From Solibaculum mannosilyticum (GTDB lineage: Bacteria; Bacillota; Clostridia; Oscillospirales; Acutalibacteraceae), in contig NZ_AP023321.1 of NCBI RefSeq assembly GCF_015140235.1, positions 1,726,501 through 1,790,500 of the forward strand: 64,000 nt of DNA, written 5' to 3'. Positions within the stretch are counted from its first letter, which is position 1. Each line of letters starts with the position of its first letter. The notes beneath the pieces are model-generated. The model did not search any database. It was not told where the DNA came from and saw only the letters and a list, made by a program, of their open reading frames with translations. The position numbers and the translations under genes were made by a program. Below, in pieces: positions 16,634-27,746 of this stretch.

Positions 16634-17620
16634 GTGAGCTTTTTGATAAAGCAAATGATTGGAGGACTGTTAGCAGTCGGTTTATGCCTTTCAATGGCAT
16701 CCTGCTCCTCTTCGCCAGGGGATGGTTCCTCCTCTTCGGAGAACAGCCTGCTATCCTCTCAAGCAGCATCGTCGATGGCATCGATCCCCGAATCCTCATT
16801 GCCCGAGGATTCCAGTATCTCTCTGTCATCGGTTCCTGAGCTGTCGGAGGCGCCTGTTTCAGAAACGGATGATACTACAGATGTATCAGATAGTTCTACC
16901 GATGAACCTTCTGGTCAACGTGAGACTGTCCGAGTCACCATCCCGGAAGGCTTCTCCCTGGCCCAGATCGGCGAACGCCTGGAGGAAAACGGCGTATGTA
17001 CCAAAGCCGATTTGCTGGAGACTGCCAATTCCTATGATTTTAGCTATTATCCACTGGTAGCCGCTATCCCCGACGATGCAAATCGCTGCTTTAAACTGGA
17101 GGGGTATCTTTTCCCCAACACTTATGACTTTTATGTGGATATGAAGCCGCAGGACGCCCTAGGCAAAATGCTCCGCGGGATGGAAAGCGCCATTACGGAT
17201 GAAGATCAAGCCCGTGCTGAGGAATTGGGGTATTCCATGGATCAGATCATTATTTTAGCATCGGTCATCGAGCGGGAGGCCGGCAATAAGGATGAAGTTA
17301 AAAATGTCTCTTCTGTGTTTCACAATCGCCTCAAAGCCGGTCAAAAACTTCAGGCTGACGCAACCATCACCTATGTGGAAAACTATCTAAAGCCCAATAT
17401 CTCCGGCGATATTAACCGCTACAATTCTTTTTACAATACCTATAAGTGCTCCGCTCTTCCCTCAGGCCCTATTGCTAATCCCGGCCGACGCGCTATTAAC
17501 GCGGCTCTCTATCCGGCCGACACCAATTATTATTACTTTGTCAACGATGCAAATGCCAACTACTATTATGCTGAAACATTTGAAGAACATCAGGCAAATA
17601 TCGAAAAAGCCGGTTTGTAA
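16634..17620 (+). CDS. mltG: endolytic murein transglycosylase MltG, lipoprotein form
   Basis: A 328-residue YceG-like protein that cleaves nascent peptidoglycan strands. An N-terminal signal with lipobox (LSMASC) is followed by a Ser/Glu/Pro-rich linker of about 75 residues. Then come a LysM-like segment (VTIPEGFSLAQIGERL) and the catalytic domain, with the active-site glutamate in ASVIEREAG and the family residues LEGYLFPNTYDF, LQADATITY and CSALPSGPIANPGR. The start is uncertain: GTG at 16634 or ATG at 16655, because the GGATGTGAG stretch can serve either. Many members have a transmembrane helix, so the lipobox is notable. Confidence 0.9.
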   Translation: MSFLIKQMIGGLLAVGLCLSMASCSSSPGDGSSSSENSLLSSQAASSMASIPESSLPEDSSISLSSVPELSEAPVSETDDTTDVSDSSTDEPSGQRETVRVTIPEGFSLAQIGERLEENGVCTKADLLETANSYDFSYYPLVAAIPDDANRCFKLEGYLFPNTYDFYVDMKPQDALGKMLRGMESAITDEDQARAEELGYSMDQIIILASVIEREAGNKDEVKNVSSVFHNRLKAGQKLQADATITYVENYLKPNISGDINRYNSFYNTYKCSALPSGPIANPGRRAINAALYPADTNYYYFVNDANANYYYAETFEEHQANIEKAGL

Positions 17621-17647
17621 TCTTCTCTATTTTTCTGCACATAACAA

Positions 17648-17680
17648 AAGGGACGAAGTCAATAACTTCGTCCCTTTTTT
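17648..17680. terminator. shared terminator between mltG and nfnB
   Basis: AAGGGACGAAGT, loop CAAT, AACTTCGTCCCTT followed by TTTT; A-run on the other side allows use by both converging genes. Confidence 0.8.
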
Positions 17681-17696
17681 CTATTTTGGAAATCGT

Positions 17697-19082
17697 TTAC
17701 TTCTGCAAGTACTCATCGATGGACTGGGCCGCCTGTTTGCCAGCGCCCATGGCCAGGATAACCGTAGCTGCACCGGTGACGGTATCGCCGCCGGCATAGA
17801 TACCTTCCCGCGTGGTTTGGAGGGTATCTTCATCTACCACCAAGCAACCTTTGCGATTTGCCTCCAGGCCTTTGGTTGTGGACCGGATAAGCGGATTGGG
17901 CGAGTTGCCGATGGCGATAATGACGCAATCGGCTTCCAGGACAAATTCGCTGCCCTCTTTGGCAATAGGACGGCGGCGTCCCGACTGATCGGGTTCACCC
18001 AGTTCCATCTGGACGCATTCAATGCCGTTTACAAAGCCCTTTTCATCGCCTAAAACGCGTACTGGATTGGTCAGCATCCTAAACTGGATGCCCTCCTCCT
18101 TGGCATGGTGCACTTCCTCCAGACGGGCCGGCATCTCGGCCTCAGAACGGCGGTAGATAATGGAAACCTCCTCAGCGCCCAGACGTTTGGCACAACGTGC
18201 AGCATCCATCGCCACGTTGCCTCCGCCGACCACTGCTACCTTCTTGATCTTCAGAAGAGGGGTATCGTAATCCTCTTTATAGCCCTTCATCAGATTGACG
18301 CGGGTGAGAAATTCATTGGCAGAATAAACGCCCAACAGATCCTCGCCCTCGATGCCCATGAAGTTCGGAAGCCCTGCACCGGAACCTACAAATACAGCCT
18401 CATATCCATCTTCCATCAGCTCGTCCAAGGAGAGGATCTTGCCGATCACCATGTTTGTCCGGATATCCACCCCCCACTGCTTGAGCTGGTCGATTTCCTT
18501 TTGCACAATATCCTTGGGCAGACGGAATTCCGGAATGCCGTACATCAACACACCGCCGGCCGTATGTAACGCTTCAAATACCGTTACCTCATATCCCTTA
18601 CGGGCCAAATCTCCCGCACAGGTTAGTCCCGCAGGACCAGAACCTACGACCGCCACTTTATGGCCATTGGAGGCAGGTTTTTCGATGGTTTCCTTGCCGT
18701 GCTTCATAAACCAGTCGGCTACAAAGCGTTCCAGACGGCCGATGGCTACCGGCTCCCCTTTGATCCCCCGGACACATTTGGATTCGCACTGGTTCTCCTG
18801 CGGGCACACACGGCCGCAGATAGCGGGCAAAGAATTGGTGGATTTGAGAATATAATAAGCATCTTCAAATCTTCTCTCGCCGACGGCTTTAATAAATTCC
18901 GGAATACGGACGTTAACCGGGCAGCCGTTTACGCATGGATGATGCTTACATTGCAAGCATCTTCCCGCCTCTTCTACCGCCATCTCTTCGGTATAGCCGG
19001 TGGATACTTCCTCAAAATTGTGGTTGCGGACGTTGGGCTCCTGCTCTGGCATGGGCACTTTTTTCAACGACATATTAGGCAT
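17697..19082 (-). CDS. nfnB: NfnB / NADPH-dependent glutamate-synthase-like flavoprotein
   Basis: A 461-residue protein with an N-terminal double [4Fe-4S] region (CLQCKHHPCVNGCPVNVRIP; CGRVCPQENQCESKCVRG), a FAD-binding motif (VVGSGPAGLTCAGDLARKG) and an NADPH-binding motif (VVGGGNVAMDAARCAKRLG). Alone it would be called glutamate synthase small subunit, but it overlaps the ferredoxin-NADP reductase-like gene by 8 bp. That pair is NfnAB, the electron-bifurcating NADH-dependent ferredoxin:NADP oxidoreductase of anaerobes. I chose the ATG at 19082, behind AGGAGG; a TTG three codons upstream is too close to the ribosome site. Confidence 0.9.
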   Translation of the reverse strand: MPNMSLKKVPMPEQEPNVRNHNFEEVSTGYTEEMAVEEAGRCLQCKHHPCVNGCPVNVRIPEFIKAVGERRFEDAYYILKSTNSLPAICGRVCPQENQCESKCVRGIKGEPVAIGRLERFVADWFMKHGKETIEKPASNGHKVAVVGSGPAGLTCAGDLARKGYEVTVFEALHTAGGVLMYGIPEFRLPKDIVQKEIDQLKQWGVDIRTNMVIGKILSLDELMEDGYEAVFVGSGAGLPNFMGIEGEDLLGVYSANEFLTRVNLMKGYKEDYDTPLLKIKKVAVVGGGNVAMDAARCAKRLGAEEVSIIYRRSEAEMPARLEEVHHAKEEGIQFRMLTNPVRVLGDEKGFVNGIECVQMELGEPDQSGRRRPIAKEGSEFVLEADCVIIAIGNSPNPLIRSTTKGLEANRKGCLVVDEDTLQTTREGIYAGGDTVTGAATVILAMGAGKQAAQSIDEYLQK

Positions 19083-19929
19083 GGTGACCAAAGCCTCCTA
19101 ACTTACACTTATGATCCTCCGCGGCACGCTTTTCCTGATCCTTATAGATGGAGAGACGGCGCATAGCTTCTTCAAAATCCACTTGATGGCCGTCAAAGTC
19201 CGGGCCATCCACACAGGCAAATTTCATCTCGCCGCCCACCTTTACCCGGCAGCCGCCGCACATTCCTGTGCCGTCGATCATGATGGGATTGAGGCTGACG
19301 ATTGTTTTGACATTCCATTTCTTCGTCACTTCACACACTGCACGCATCATAGGCAGCGGACCGATGGCAATCACCAAATCGTAATCGGCGCCTTCTTTGA
19401 GCCTCTCCTCCAGCTTGACGGTGACAAAACCTTTGTTGCCATTGGATCCGTCATCGGTCATAACGTATAGGTTATTGGACACTTGATCCATCTCATCCTC
19501 TAAGATGATAATATCTTTGTTGCGGAAACCGGCGATGACATCCACATCCACGCCTATATTGTGCAATGCCTTGGCCTGGGGATATGCGATGGCACAACCA
19601 GCTCCTCCTCCGATGACAGCCGCTCTATGGTAGCCTTCCAATTCAGTGGGACGTCCCAAAGGACCCACAAAGTCCTGGATACTCTGCCCCACTTCCAATT
19701 CATCCAGCCGCATGGTGGTCTTGCCCACCTTCTGGAAGATGATAGATACCCATCCTTTTTCCCGATCAAAATCGGCCACCGTCAGAGGAATGCGTTCTCC
19801 CTTTTCATCGATGCGCAGGATGATAAATTGGCCCGGCTTCACCTTTTTTGCGATAAGCGGCGCTTCAAGGGTCATCCATGTCATGGAATCATTGAGCCGT
19901 TTTTTGTCGATAATCTTAAACAACACCAT
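19075..19929 (-). CDS. nfnA: NfnA / ferredoxin-NADP reductase alpha subunit
   Basis: A 284-residue FAD/NAD-binding protein of the sulfide dehydrogenase/dihydroorotate dehydrogenase electron-transfer type. The FAD region is KPGQFIILRIDEKGERIPLT, the NAD-binding glycine stretch is AAVIGGGAGCAIAYPQAKAL, and the C-terminal [2Fe-2S] cysteines are in GTGMCGGCRVKVGG and KFACVDGPDFDGHQV. It is upstream of and overlaps nfnB, giving the NfnAB complex that balances NADH, NADPH and ferredoxin. The exact start (ATG at 19929 or a GTG/TTG just after) is ambiguous because GGGGAG is only 2 bp away. Confidence 0.9.
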   Translation of the reverse strand: MVLFKIIDKKRLNDSMTWMTLEAPLIAKKVKPGQFIILRIDEKGERIPLTVADFDREKGWVSIIFQKVGKTTMRLDELEVGQSIQDFVGPLGRPTELEGYHRAAVIGGGAGCAIAYPQAKALHNIGVDVDVIAGFRNKDIIILEDEMDQVSNNLYVMTDDGSNGNKGFVTVKLEERLKEGADYDLVIAIGPLPMMRAVCEVTKKWNVKTIVSLNPIMIDGTGMCGGCRVKVGGEMKFACVDGPDFDGHQVDFEEAMRRLSIYKDQEKRAAEDHKCKLGGFGHHA

Positions 19930-20038
19930 CACTCCCCATATCAAAACGCAGGCTTTTTCTGGTATCACAGCCATTCTTTTGCAAGTTGGTGGCAATCATC
20001 CTGCGTTAAATCCGTGAAATTTGTCGAATACAAACCTT

Positions 20039-20067
20039 ATTATAAATGATTTTGCCCGTTTTGCCAA
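20039..20067 (-). promoter_or_regulatory. promoter of nfnAB
   Basis: Minus strand TTGGCA (20067-20062), 17 bp, TATAAT (20044-20039), about 110 bp before nfnA. Confidence 0.65.
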
Positions 20068-20194
20068 GGGATGCGGCCAATATCTCAAAAATAGATATGC
20101 ATTTTTCGTTTCTTCCATGCACTCTTAGGCTTTTTGCCAAAAATGCAAGTTCTATGTACCGTTCCCTTCGTTTTTTCTTGTTCTCCAACAGGGC

Positions 20195-20223
20195 AAAAAA
20201 AATAGCCTTGCGGCTATTTTTTA
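20195..20223 (-). terminator. terminator after the sugar transferase
   Basis: AAATAGCC, loop GCAA, GGCTATT followed by TTTTTT on the minus strand. Confidence 0.8.
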
Positions 20224-20236
20224 GCTTTATTTAGCT

Positions 20237-20854
20237 TTACGCATTGCGCCGGAACTCAGATACAACCTTTTCACCCTCGCGGTTGCCGCTTCCCTTGGCA
20301 ACGTAAGAAAAGGATTTAAAAAACACCTTCATATCAAAGGCAAAACTGAGATTCTGTGCATACTCACCGTCATAGGCGGCTTTGACGTCATTGGGCAAAT
20401 CATCACGGCCATTAATCTGAGCCCATCCGGTCAGGCCGGGACGGATATCATTGGCGCCATATTTATCCCGCAGCTCAATGAGGTCAAACTCATTTTTGAT
20501 TACCGGGCGAGGGCCAATAATACTCATATTGCCACGAACGATATTCAAAAGCTGAGGGAGCTCATCCAGGCTTGTTTTTCTTAAGAATCGACCCACACGA
20601 GTGATGTACTGATCAGGATTGTCCAACAAATGAGTCGGTACATAACGCGGTGTATCGGCCCGCATGGTGCGGAATTTAAATATAACAAACTCTTTTTTAT
20701 AACGTCCCATTCTCTTCTGACGTAGAAAAACAGGACCTGAGGAATCTACTTTGATGGCGACTGCTAAAATCAGCAGCACCGGGGAAAGCAAAATCAAAGC
20801 CAAACTAGAAAGCACAATATCCAGCACACGTTTTACGGCAGGATAAATTCTCAT
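20237..20854 (-). CDS. bacterial sugar-phosphate transferase (WcaJ/EpsL-like)
   Basis: A 205-residue initiating glycosyl-phosphate transferase that loads a sugar phosphate on undecaprenyl phosphate. One N-terminal helix (LDIVLSSLALILLSPVLLIL) is followed by the catalytic core SSGPVFLRQKRMGRYKKEF, FKFRTMRADTP, the segment TSLDELPQLLNIVRGNMSII and GPRPV, and RPGLTGWAQINGRDD. It is a single gene here without the usual polysaccharide cluster, which is odd; its partners must be elsewhere. Confidence 0.92.
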   Translation of the reverse strand: MRIYPAVKRVLDIVLSSLALILLSPVLLILAVAIKVDSSGPVFLRQKRMGRYKKEFVIFKFRTMRADTPRYVPTHLLDNPDQYITRVGRFLRKTSLDELPQLLNIVRGNMSIIGPRPVIKNEFDLIELRDKYGANDIRPGLTGWAQINGRDDLPNDVKAAYDGEYAQNLSFAFDMKVFFKSFSYVAKGSGNREGEKVVSEFRRNA

Positions 20855-20988
20855 GCATACATCCCCCTATTGTTAATACGGGCTATGTTTTTCACTTCGC
20901 TACTACTAGCATGCCCCGCATTTCAATGAAAATCACACAAAAAAGCATTGGACATACTTTTCATTTTTCAGTCTATCAAACTTTGTCT

Positions 20989-21018
20989 ATTATATAATAC
21001 CCTAGACAAAAAAGTCAA
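20989..21018 (-). promoter_or_regulatory. promoter of the sugar transferase
   Basis: Minus strand TTGACT (21018-21013), 18-bp spacer, TATAAT (20994-20989). Confidence 0.65.
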
Positions 21019-21321
21019 GACACACCAACTGATCAAGCAAAAAGATAGCAAATTACAGTAACTTCAATATATCCGCCTTGTATAATTAGCCATCTTACCA
21101 AAAATATGTGACTTTTCTGAGAACTAAATTTGTCTTTTTATTTTGTTTGTTTATTTGTTCAAGATAAGAAAATTCTGGACTGTTTTAATTTTCCAATATG
21201 AATCATTAACTTTTTTCTATCCAGCCAGACATCTCTTCAGATAACAGTCCCATTTACAAACAACTGGTATGACCTGGTTCCGGTTTCTTCTGCCTCATAA
21301 GAACAGATCCTTTGTAACGAG

Positions 21322-21361
21322 AAAAACCGGCCTTGTGGAAAACCACAGGCCGGTTTTTGTT
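21322..21361. terminator. terminator after the first GH38 gene
   Basis: AAAAACCGGCC TTGTGG pairs with CCACA GGCCGGTTTTT; T-runs occur on both strands, so it can act in both directions. Confidence 0.8.
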
Positions 21362-21380
21362 TTTTATAAAGTCCGAAGTA

Positions 21381-24300
21381 TTATTTGGTGATGGTAATGG
21401 GCAAAGTCAGCGCCATGTCATCCAAATAACGTCCTGTTGCCGGGTCTTTGGCTTTTATCGTAAAGATTCGATTGCCCGTCGATCCCACCGACAACGTGAT
21501 TGTAAAGGTTTTTACATCGCCATTTACGCAGGTCTCTACCGATTGTTTGGTAATCCCGTTTCCTCTCTCGTTATAGATCCCGATTTGTTCTACATTGGCT
21601 GTAGTCTCCACTTCGATTGTAAACGGTTCATTGACCTTAGCCGTACCCGCCCCTGATACGGAAATCAGTTTGGCTCCCGACGGTTTCGCCTGGATCGAGA
21701 ACTGAACTTTTGTATCCGATTGCACAATCTTTCCAGAAGCTCCAACCGTGGCGATGGTCAACTGACGGTTCTCGCCCAAAGATGCAACCGATGTTTTTAC
21801 CGTCCAAGTTTTGGTATTATCAGCAGGATGATAGGTGGACTTCATTCCAAGGATACTGACATACCGTCCATTTTCATTGAGCAGTGCAATCCGACTTCTA
21901 TCGGCAGTCGTCTGAATGGTCAAGGTAATGGTCTCATTGGGCTCATAAACGTCCTTATCGGCCGATGCTGATAGGACATAATTTTTGACGACTAGGGAAT
22001 TAATGGCTTCCTGCACGGCAGTAATGGCTTCTATATACTGTTCGTTGGAGGCATCGGGGTTTTCCTGGATCGCTTTAGCGGATTCCATCGCCTGGTTTAG
22101 GCTGTCATACGATTCCTCTGTGTAATCCGCCGCGTCATAGGACGCCGCCTCATTGAGGACGGATTCAAGATCAGCTTTCAAGTCGTTTCCATGGAACAGG
22201 AAGTAATCCACATTGCAGATGCTCTCCTTGCTGCCGTGGAAGACCAGATACACATCCCTCATCCCGTCCGGGATGTCTGAAGCCGGAAGATCAACCGAAA
22301 GAGTCTCCCAATCTGACCATGTCCCGGTAGGCGGTGTAGAGATCGTGGTCAACAAAGGACCGTCCACAGAATCCAAGCGGACTTCTACACGACTGTCGTC
22401 AGCAGTACCTTCTCCAGCATAACGCATCTCAAGGCGGACAGCCTGTTTCCCACGGAAATCCACATTCTGATACATGACCCAGTCATTGTCGTTGATATAA
22501 CCGATATAATCCCCCTGGATGGCAACGCCATTACCTTGCGTGGTTGCATCATCATAGTCCTCAGCCTCGATGCGGTCAAAGGGATCCCGGATGACTTCCA
22601 GAGAAAGAATCGCCTGATTCAAACGGTTATTGGCAGCAATCCTATCTTGTGACGTACTTTGTTCATCGTCAAGGATTTGTTTTGCATAGGCGAGAGCCTG
22701 GGTCAGTTGCTCGATGGAATCCGGCGTCTTTCCGTTCAAGTCTTGATTTTCGGCTCGCTGAACTGTCTTTTTAAGCACATCGTTTGCCTCTCCTTGATGG
22801 AAAAGGAAATAATCAATGTTGCAGATATTGTTTTTGCTGCCACGGAAAACAAAATAGATGTTCTTCACGCCTTCGGGGATATGTTCCAGATCGGCAGTAG
22901 CAGTCCGATAGTCGGACCATGTCCCGGTAGGCGGCGTGGCGACGGTTGCAAGCAACGGCCCGTCTACGGCATCCGCCCGGACTTCTACACGGCTGTCCTC
23001 TCCAGTGCCTTCACCAGAGTAGAACAGCTCCACTTGTACGGCACAGTCATCGGCAAAATCGATGTTTTTGTACATGACCCAATCGCCATTGTTGGTATAT
23101 CCCAGATTATTGCCTTCGTCTTTGACGCCATCTCCTTCTGTCGTCGCATCGTCAAAATGCTCCGCTTCCATGCGTTCAAATGCCGGCTTGATGGTTTCTA
23201 AACTCGCCAACGCCTTCCTCATCTTCTCTACGGAATCGAGGATCTCTTTGGCTGTAGCATTGGGATTTTCCACAATAGCTTGGGCTTCGGCAGTTGCTTC
23301 ATCCAGAATCTGAAGGCTTGCTGGGGTCTTATTACTGCGGTCCACAGCCTCAGCCTGGAGAATCAGACTGGTTAAAGGCGCTTTATCCACCTTTTCAATA
23401 AACCGGAAATAATCCACATTGCGGCTGCAGTCAAACAACAGACAAACGTCGTGGACACCTGTGACTTTCTCATCCAAGGCGGCGGTGGTCAGGGTATAAT
23501 TGCTCCAACCGGCTGTTCCCGGCGTAGAGATGGTCCCTAAAAGCGGACCGGAAGCGCTGTCCAAACGGACTTGAATGGTCCCTGTGGTATCGCGTACTTC
23601 CCCTGAATAAAACAGTTCGATGGCCTCTGCCCCGTTGGATCCAAAGTCCACATTGCGATAGATAACCCAGTCTCCATCGTTGAGATAGCCGATGTTGCTG
23701 CCTTCATTCTTTACGCCGTCTCCCGATTTAAACGCACTGTCAAACCCTTCGGCCTCGATGTTTGAAAATGCATCGCGGGCTACTAAGGTATCCAGCAGGC
23801 TGTGAAGATTTTGCGATACATAGGAGATATCCCCTTCGTATGCCTCTGGATCGTCTAACAGGTCTTGCGCCAGGGATGTCAGTCTGGCTAATTCTTTCAC
23901 GTCGTCGTCGGAATATACGCTGATATCCAATGCTTGGACTTCCTCCATCGCGGACATCAAAGATGCACGGTCGGCGGGGATCCCGATGAATACATGATCG
24001 ATGAGGGCGGAGAATTCACCTGTATCAGAGCCGTGATCATAAGCAGCCATGACGTTGGTAATGGTTTTTCCTCCAGCTGCTGCGTATAAATCGCAAGTGA
24101 CGGTAGTCCATTCTCCCACCGTCCCACGGCCTTTGGACGGATGCATCTGGACGCCGTCTTGATCCACCGCACCTTCGATATCCCGAAGCGGGGATCCTTC
24201 ATTAAATTGCAGATCCATTGAAACATAACGTCCCAACTCGTTCAAGGGCTTAAACTGATAGGTAAGGATGGTGCCGGGCACCACTTTCATGTGGGCGGCT

Positions 24301-27300
24301 TTATAGACATTGTAATACACAAAGGAATCGGAATCTTTGCTATCGGTGCCCGATACTTTCAAAGATTGGACTCCTGATGCCGCATCTTCGTCTGTGACGA
24401 TGCAGCTGAGATCGTCTATGTTTTTGTTGTTTTCTGACCAAGATTCGGACGGCATCTCATCTACCACCGGTTCAAAGCCAGAGGTTCCTGCAAAACCATG
24501 CGCTTCATCGGTGCGTTCGCGATGGTCGTACAGTTCGCTGACAGCTTCTGTCTTAGCCGCATCGTTTTCTGCAGTGGCGGCAAAGATGATGATGCTGTCG
24601 TCATCCGGCAGGGTGATGGTGGATGCGCCGGAGATATCCAAGTCATAAGCGAACATATAAGTAGTGGCAGCGATGTTGTCCACACCGGCCGTATGACGGT
24701 GAGTTGCAATCAAGGCCGGATCCTGGTCTTTCACATAGCCCTTAATTCCTAGGTCGTACTGATCCCAACACCCTACATTCTCTTTGTAATCGCCGATGTT
24801 GAGGGTGACATCCTTGTCGCCTACGTGGAAGGTGACGTCCTTATCGCCCTGGGTAGAAGCGGCCAACAGATGCAGTGTGTTGTAGCCTTCCGGCAGGGTG
24901 ATGGTCTGGCCTTTGGCGGCTACGGCATTGTTCTGTCCGTCCTCTTTGCTGCCCATCTGATAGGTGATGCCGCTGCTCAGAACAGAATCAGGCACCAGTT
25001 CAGAGGGATAGGTTTCGTTGAGGGCGTTGATGGAACCATCCATCTTGTTGTCATTACTGGAGTAAGCGTCGATGTTGTAAGGCAGATCCACCGGTGTCAT
25101 CTGACGGGCGTCAGCTTTCTCAGTGGGCTCCTTCAGGGTAACGGCGAAACTCTTGACGCCGTGAGCGCCGATGTCAAATACCAGTTTGCCGTCCTTGACT
25201 GTGGCCGGACCGATCTCCTCTTCCGAAGCATAGATCTCACGGGCGCTTTCAATGCCTTCACCCAGGGAAACTTCTACGTTGGAAGCGGCTTCGCCGGTGC
25301 CTTCGTTGACGCGGATGACGATCTCATCGCTCTTCTCAGCCTTCTTCACAGCACGTACCAGGACGTTTTCATTGCTGATGGAACCGAAGGAGTAGTCGTC
25401 GCCCAGGGAACCCTGATGGGAAACCGTCTGGAAAGCTTTCATCGGCTGGTTGAAGGCTTCCGCTTCGATCTGAGTGCCGGAACCGAAGTTTCCTTCATGG
25501 CCATAGACAGCGAATCCAAACCGGTTTTCACCGACTTCTTGCACATGCTGGCCGGAGTAGTTGCGCACGCCAGTATGGAACATATCATACTGAGGAGTAT
25601 GGATGAGGGTGAGACGCAGAGTATCGTCGTCGTATTTATCCATACCGTATTTGCAGTCGTTGAGGATGGATACGCCGTAGCTGTCATCAGTGGCAGACAA
25701 GTCGGCCCATTTTTGCAGCGGTACTTCGGCCTTACGATCCGTATTGTTGCCGCGCTCGATGGCGCCCAAACCTAAATCGTAAGTTGCGGTGGGATTGCTG
25801 GAAGTAAGGTTGAACTCGGCTTTCAGCAAGGTAGCACGTTCATCCCAGTCCACAACGTTGTCCACAGCCACGATCTGACCGCCGGATGTCAGGCTGATAA
25901 CCTGGTCGTAAGTGGAAGAACCGTGCTGGCGGACCACTCGGATGGCCACACGGGCTGGACCGTCTTCTACAACCGAGATATCCATAGCTTCGTCTTTGAC
26001 GGTATCTTTGGGCATCTTTTTGGCATAATCTTCGTATTTCAACTCCCAAGCGGGCCATTCCCATTCGGTATCGTCAAAGAGGGCCAACCGGATGGGTTCA
26101 GCGAGCAGTTCTTTGTCCAGCTCTTTATCAAAGATGCTGGAGATATCACCGTTTTCGTCGATGGTGACGTCGTATTTTTCATTGGAGAGCTTGTTTTCGC
26201 TGACCGACAGGTTGGATTCCATATCACAGGCAGTGGCTGCGGGGCGGACGTTGTAAGTGCGGTAGCCCATGGAACCGACATTAGCCATAAAGACAATGTC
26301 AAACTGATTGCCGTCCTTGACCAGGACCTGGGATGCGACTTCATTGCCGTCGGCGTCATAGACGCGGACAGAAGCGCAATCCTCCGGCATGGTGACAGTG
26401 GCTTCCACCAGATCGTTGCGGTCGGCGGCGACGGGGTTATTGACCACCAGCGGCACACCGGATTCCACAGAGGTATCCATTTCGGAAGCAACGCCGTCCA
26501 CACCGTTCTCATATTCTGCGGCAAATTGTTTGATGGACAACATATAATCGTTCCAACTGCGGTTATAAACAGTTCCAGTGGATGTACCAGGGATATCATC
26601 GTGGAACTGGTGTGCAATAACTCTTGTCCAGGCTTCCGTTAGCTTCTCCTGGGGATACTCAGTGGCACCCAACCAAGTGGAAGCCACCAGGGAACGCTCA
26701 GCGTTATCCGCCATCAATTCGTTTTGACGGTTCCAACGCTTGGAGATCGCCCGAGATGTATAACCTCCTACGCCGTGTTCCCTCATGACCATTTCGCCGT
26801 CGTAACTCGGCAGACCGCTTCTCTCCTCCTCGGTCATTTCCCGGAAGAGCTGGTCGGTAGTGGCGCCGATGACCTTGACCTTCTCCGAATCATTGAGGGC
26901 TTGTTCTCCCAAGACATTAGAGACAGTCGTCCATCCGGAAGCACCGCCCATATCTCCTACGCCAAATAATCGAGATGCCGCACTATAACCATAGGCCTTA
27001 TTTTGGTTGAGTTTGCTTAGAAGGCCGCTGTCGCCGCGAACCGTCCCAACCTCGGAAACGTATCCGTTGAGATTGATATTTGCGACAATAGATTCCCCAT
27101 CCGGACCATACCAATTTCCAATGTCGAAAGGCAGTCCGTTCTCAAAGGAATGCCCCCAGCTGAGTTTTTGCGTGGAAAATCCCAACAGATTGGAATGCGC
27201 TGCAATGGACGGCAGAGCATATCCAAATCCAAAACAATCGGGCAGGTAGACATCCCGGGAACGTTTGTCGGCGCCAAATTTTTCTTCTATGTAGTTGTTG

Positions 27301-27746
27301 CCGTAGAGGAAGTTGCGGAAAAGGGCTTCCGGTGACGGGACATTAACATCTCCGTTTTCCAGGCCGGAACCTCCAAAATTCCAGTTGCCGGAATCCATGT
27401 ACTTCTTCAGAGTTTCAAATTCTTCCGGCTAATACTCCTCTATCAGTTGGTATCGATAGGCACCTTCCCATGTAAACTTATAATCAGGGAATTCTTCGAA
27501 TAGCTGGAAATTATCCCGCAGGGTGCTGGGAAGATACTCGCGGATCGTTTCTTCCAGCGGCCAACTCCACACCGTATCCAAATGAGAGGTAGCGATGGCG
27601 TATAACCGGTCCTCTCCCGCATAAGGCGCTGGATCGGTTGCATCGGACCCGCCAGGCGATTGAGCCAAAGCAGCTCCCGGCAGCGCACATCCCGCCGTCA
27701 ATGAAGCGGATAGGATAAACGCCAAGATCTTCTGGGGCTTTTTCAT
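21381..27746 (-). pseudogene. secreted GH38 alpha-mannosidase with three CBM6-like modules, interrupted by an amber codon
   Basis: The gene encodes about 2120 residues but has an in-frame TAG at 27431-27429, codon 106 from the chosen start at 27746 (behind AGGAGGAG). After the stop the same frame runs 2015 codons without another stop. The N-terminal fragment holds a signal peptide (ILAFILSASLTAGCALPGAA) and the first GH38 motif SHLDTVWSWPLEE. The downstream part has the nucleophile region LPDCFGFGYALPSI, the mannosidase middle and C-terminal domains, then three repeats of a CBM6-like domain (each starting EAE-x-F/Y-D, around 23780, 23190 and 22590) separated by short helical FIVAR-like linkers, and a final beta domain. 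An ATG at 27398 could restart translation but would lack both the signal and HLD motif. Either a recent nonsense mutation, stop readthrough or a sequencing error explains it. Confidence 0.85.

Larger units (their letters stand above)
20855..21380. other. AT-rich gap before the first mannosidase
   Basis: No gene seen. It contains the sugar-transferase promoter and a leader of about 125 nt, then AT-rich sequence and the mannosidase terminator. Confidence 0.55.

Noticed and set aside
17697-19929. Reading the pair as glutamate synthase
   Set aside because: No large glutamate synthase subunit is present and the partner is a ferredoxin-NADP reductase-like subunit, which fits NfnAB better.
20006-20188. 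60-codon minus-strand frame between nfnA and the sugar transferase
   Set aside because: It covers the nfnAB promoter and a low-complexity stretch, with no ribosome site.
24825-25775. 316-codon plus-strand frame inside the first mannosidase
   Set aside because: Antisense shadow of a conserved enzyme; composition and lack of start signals argue against a gene.
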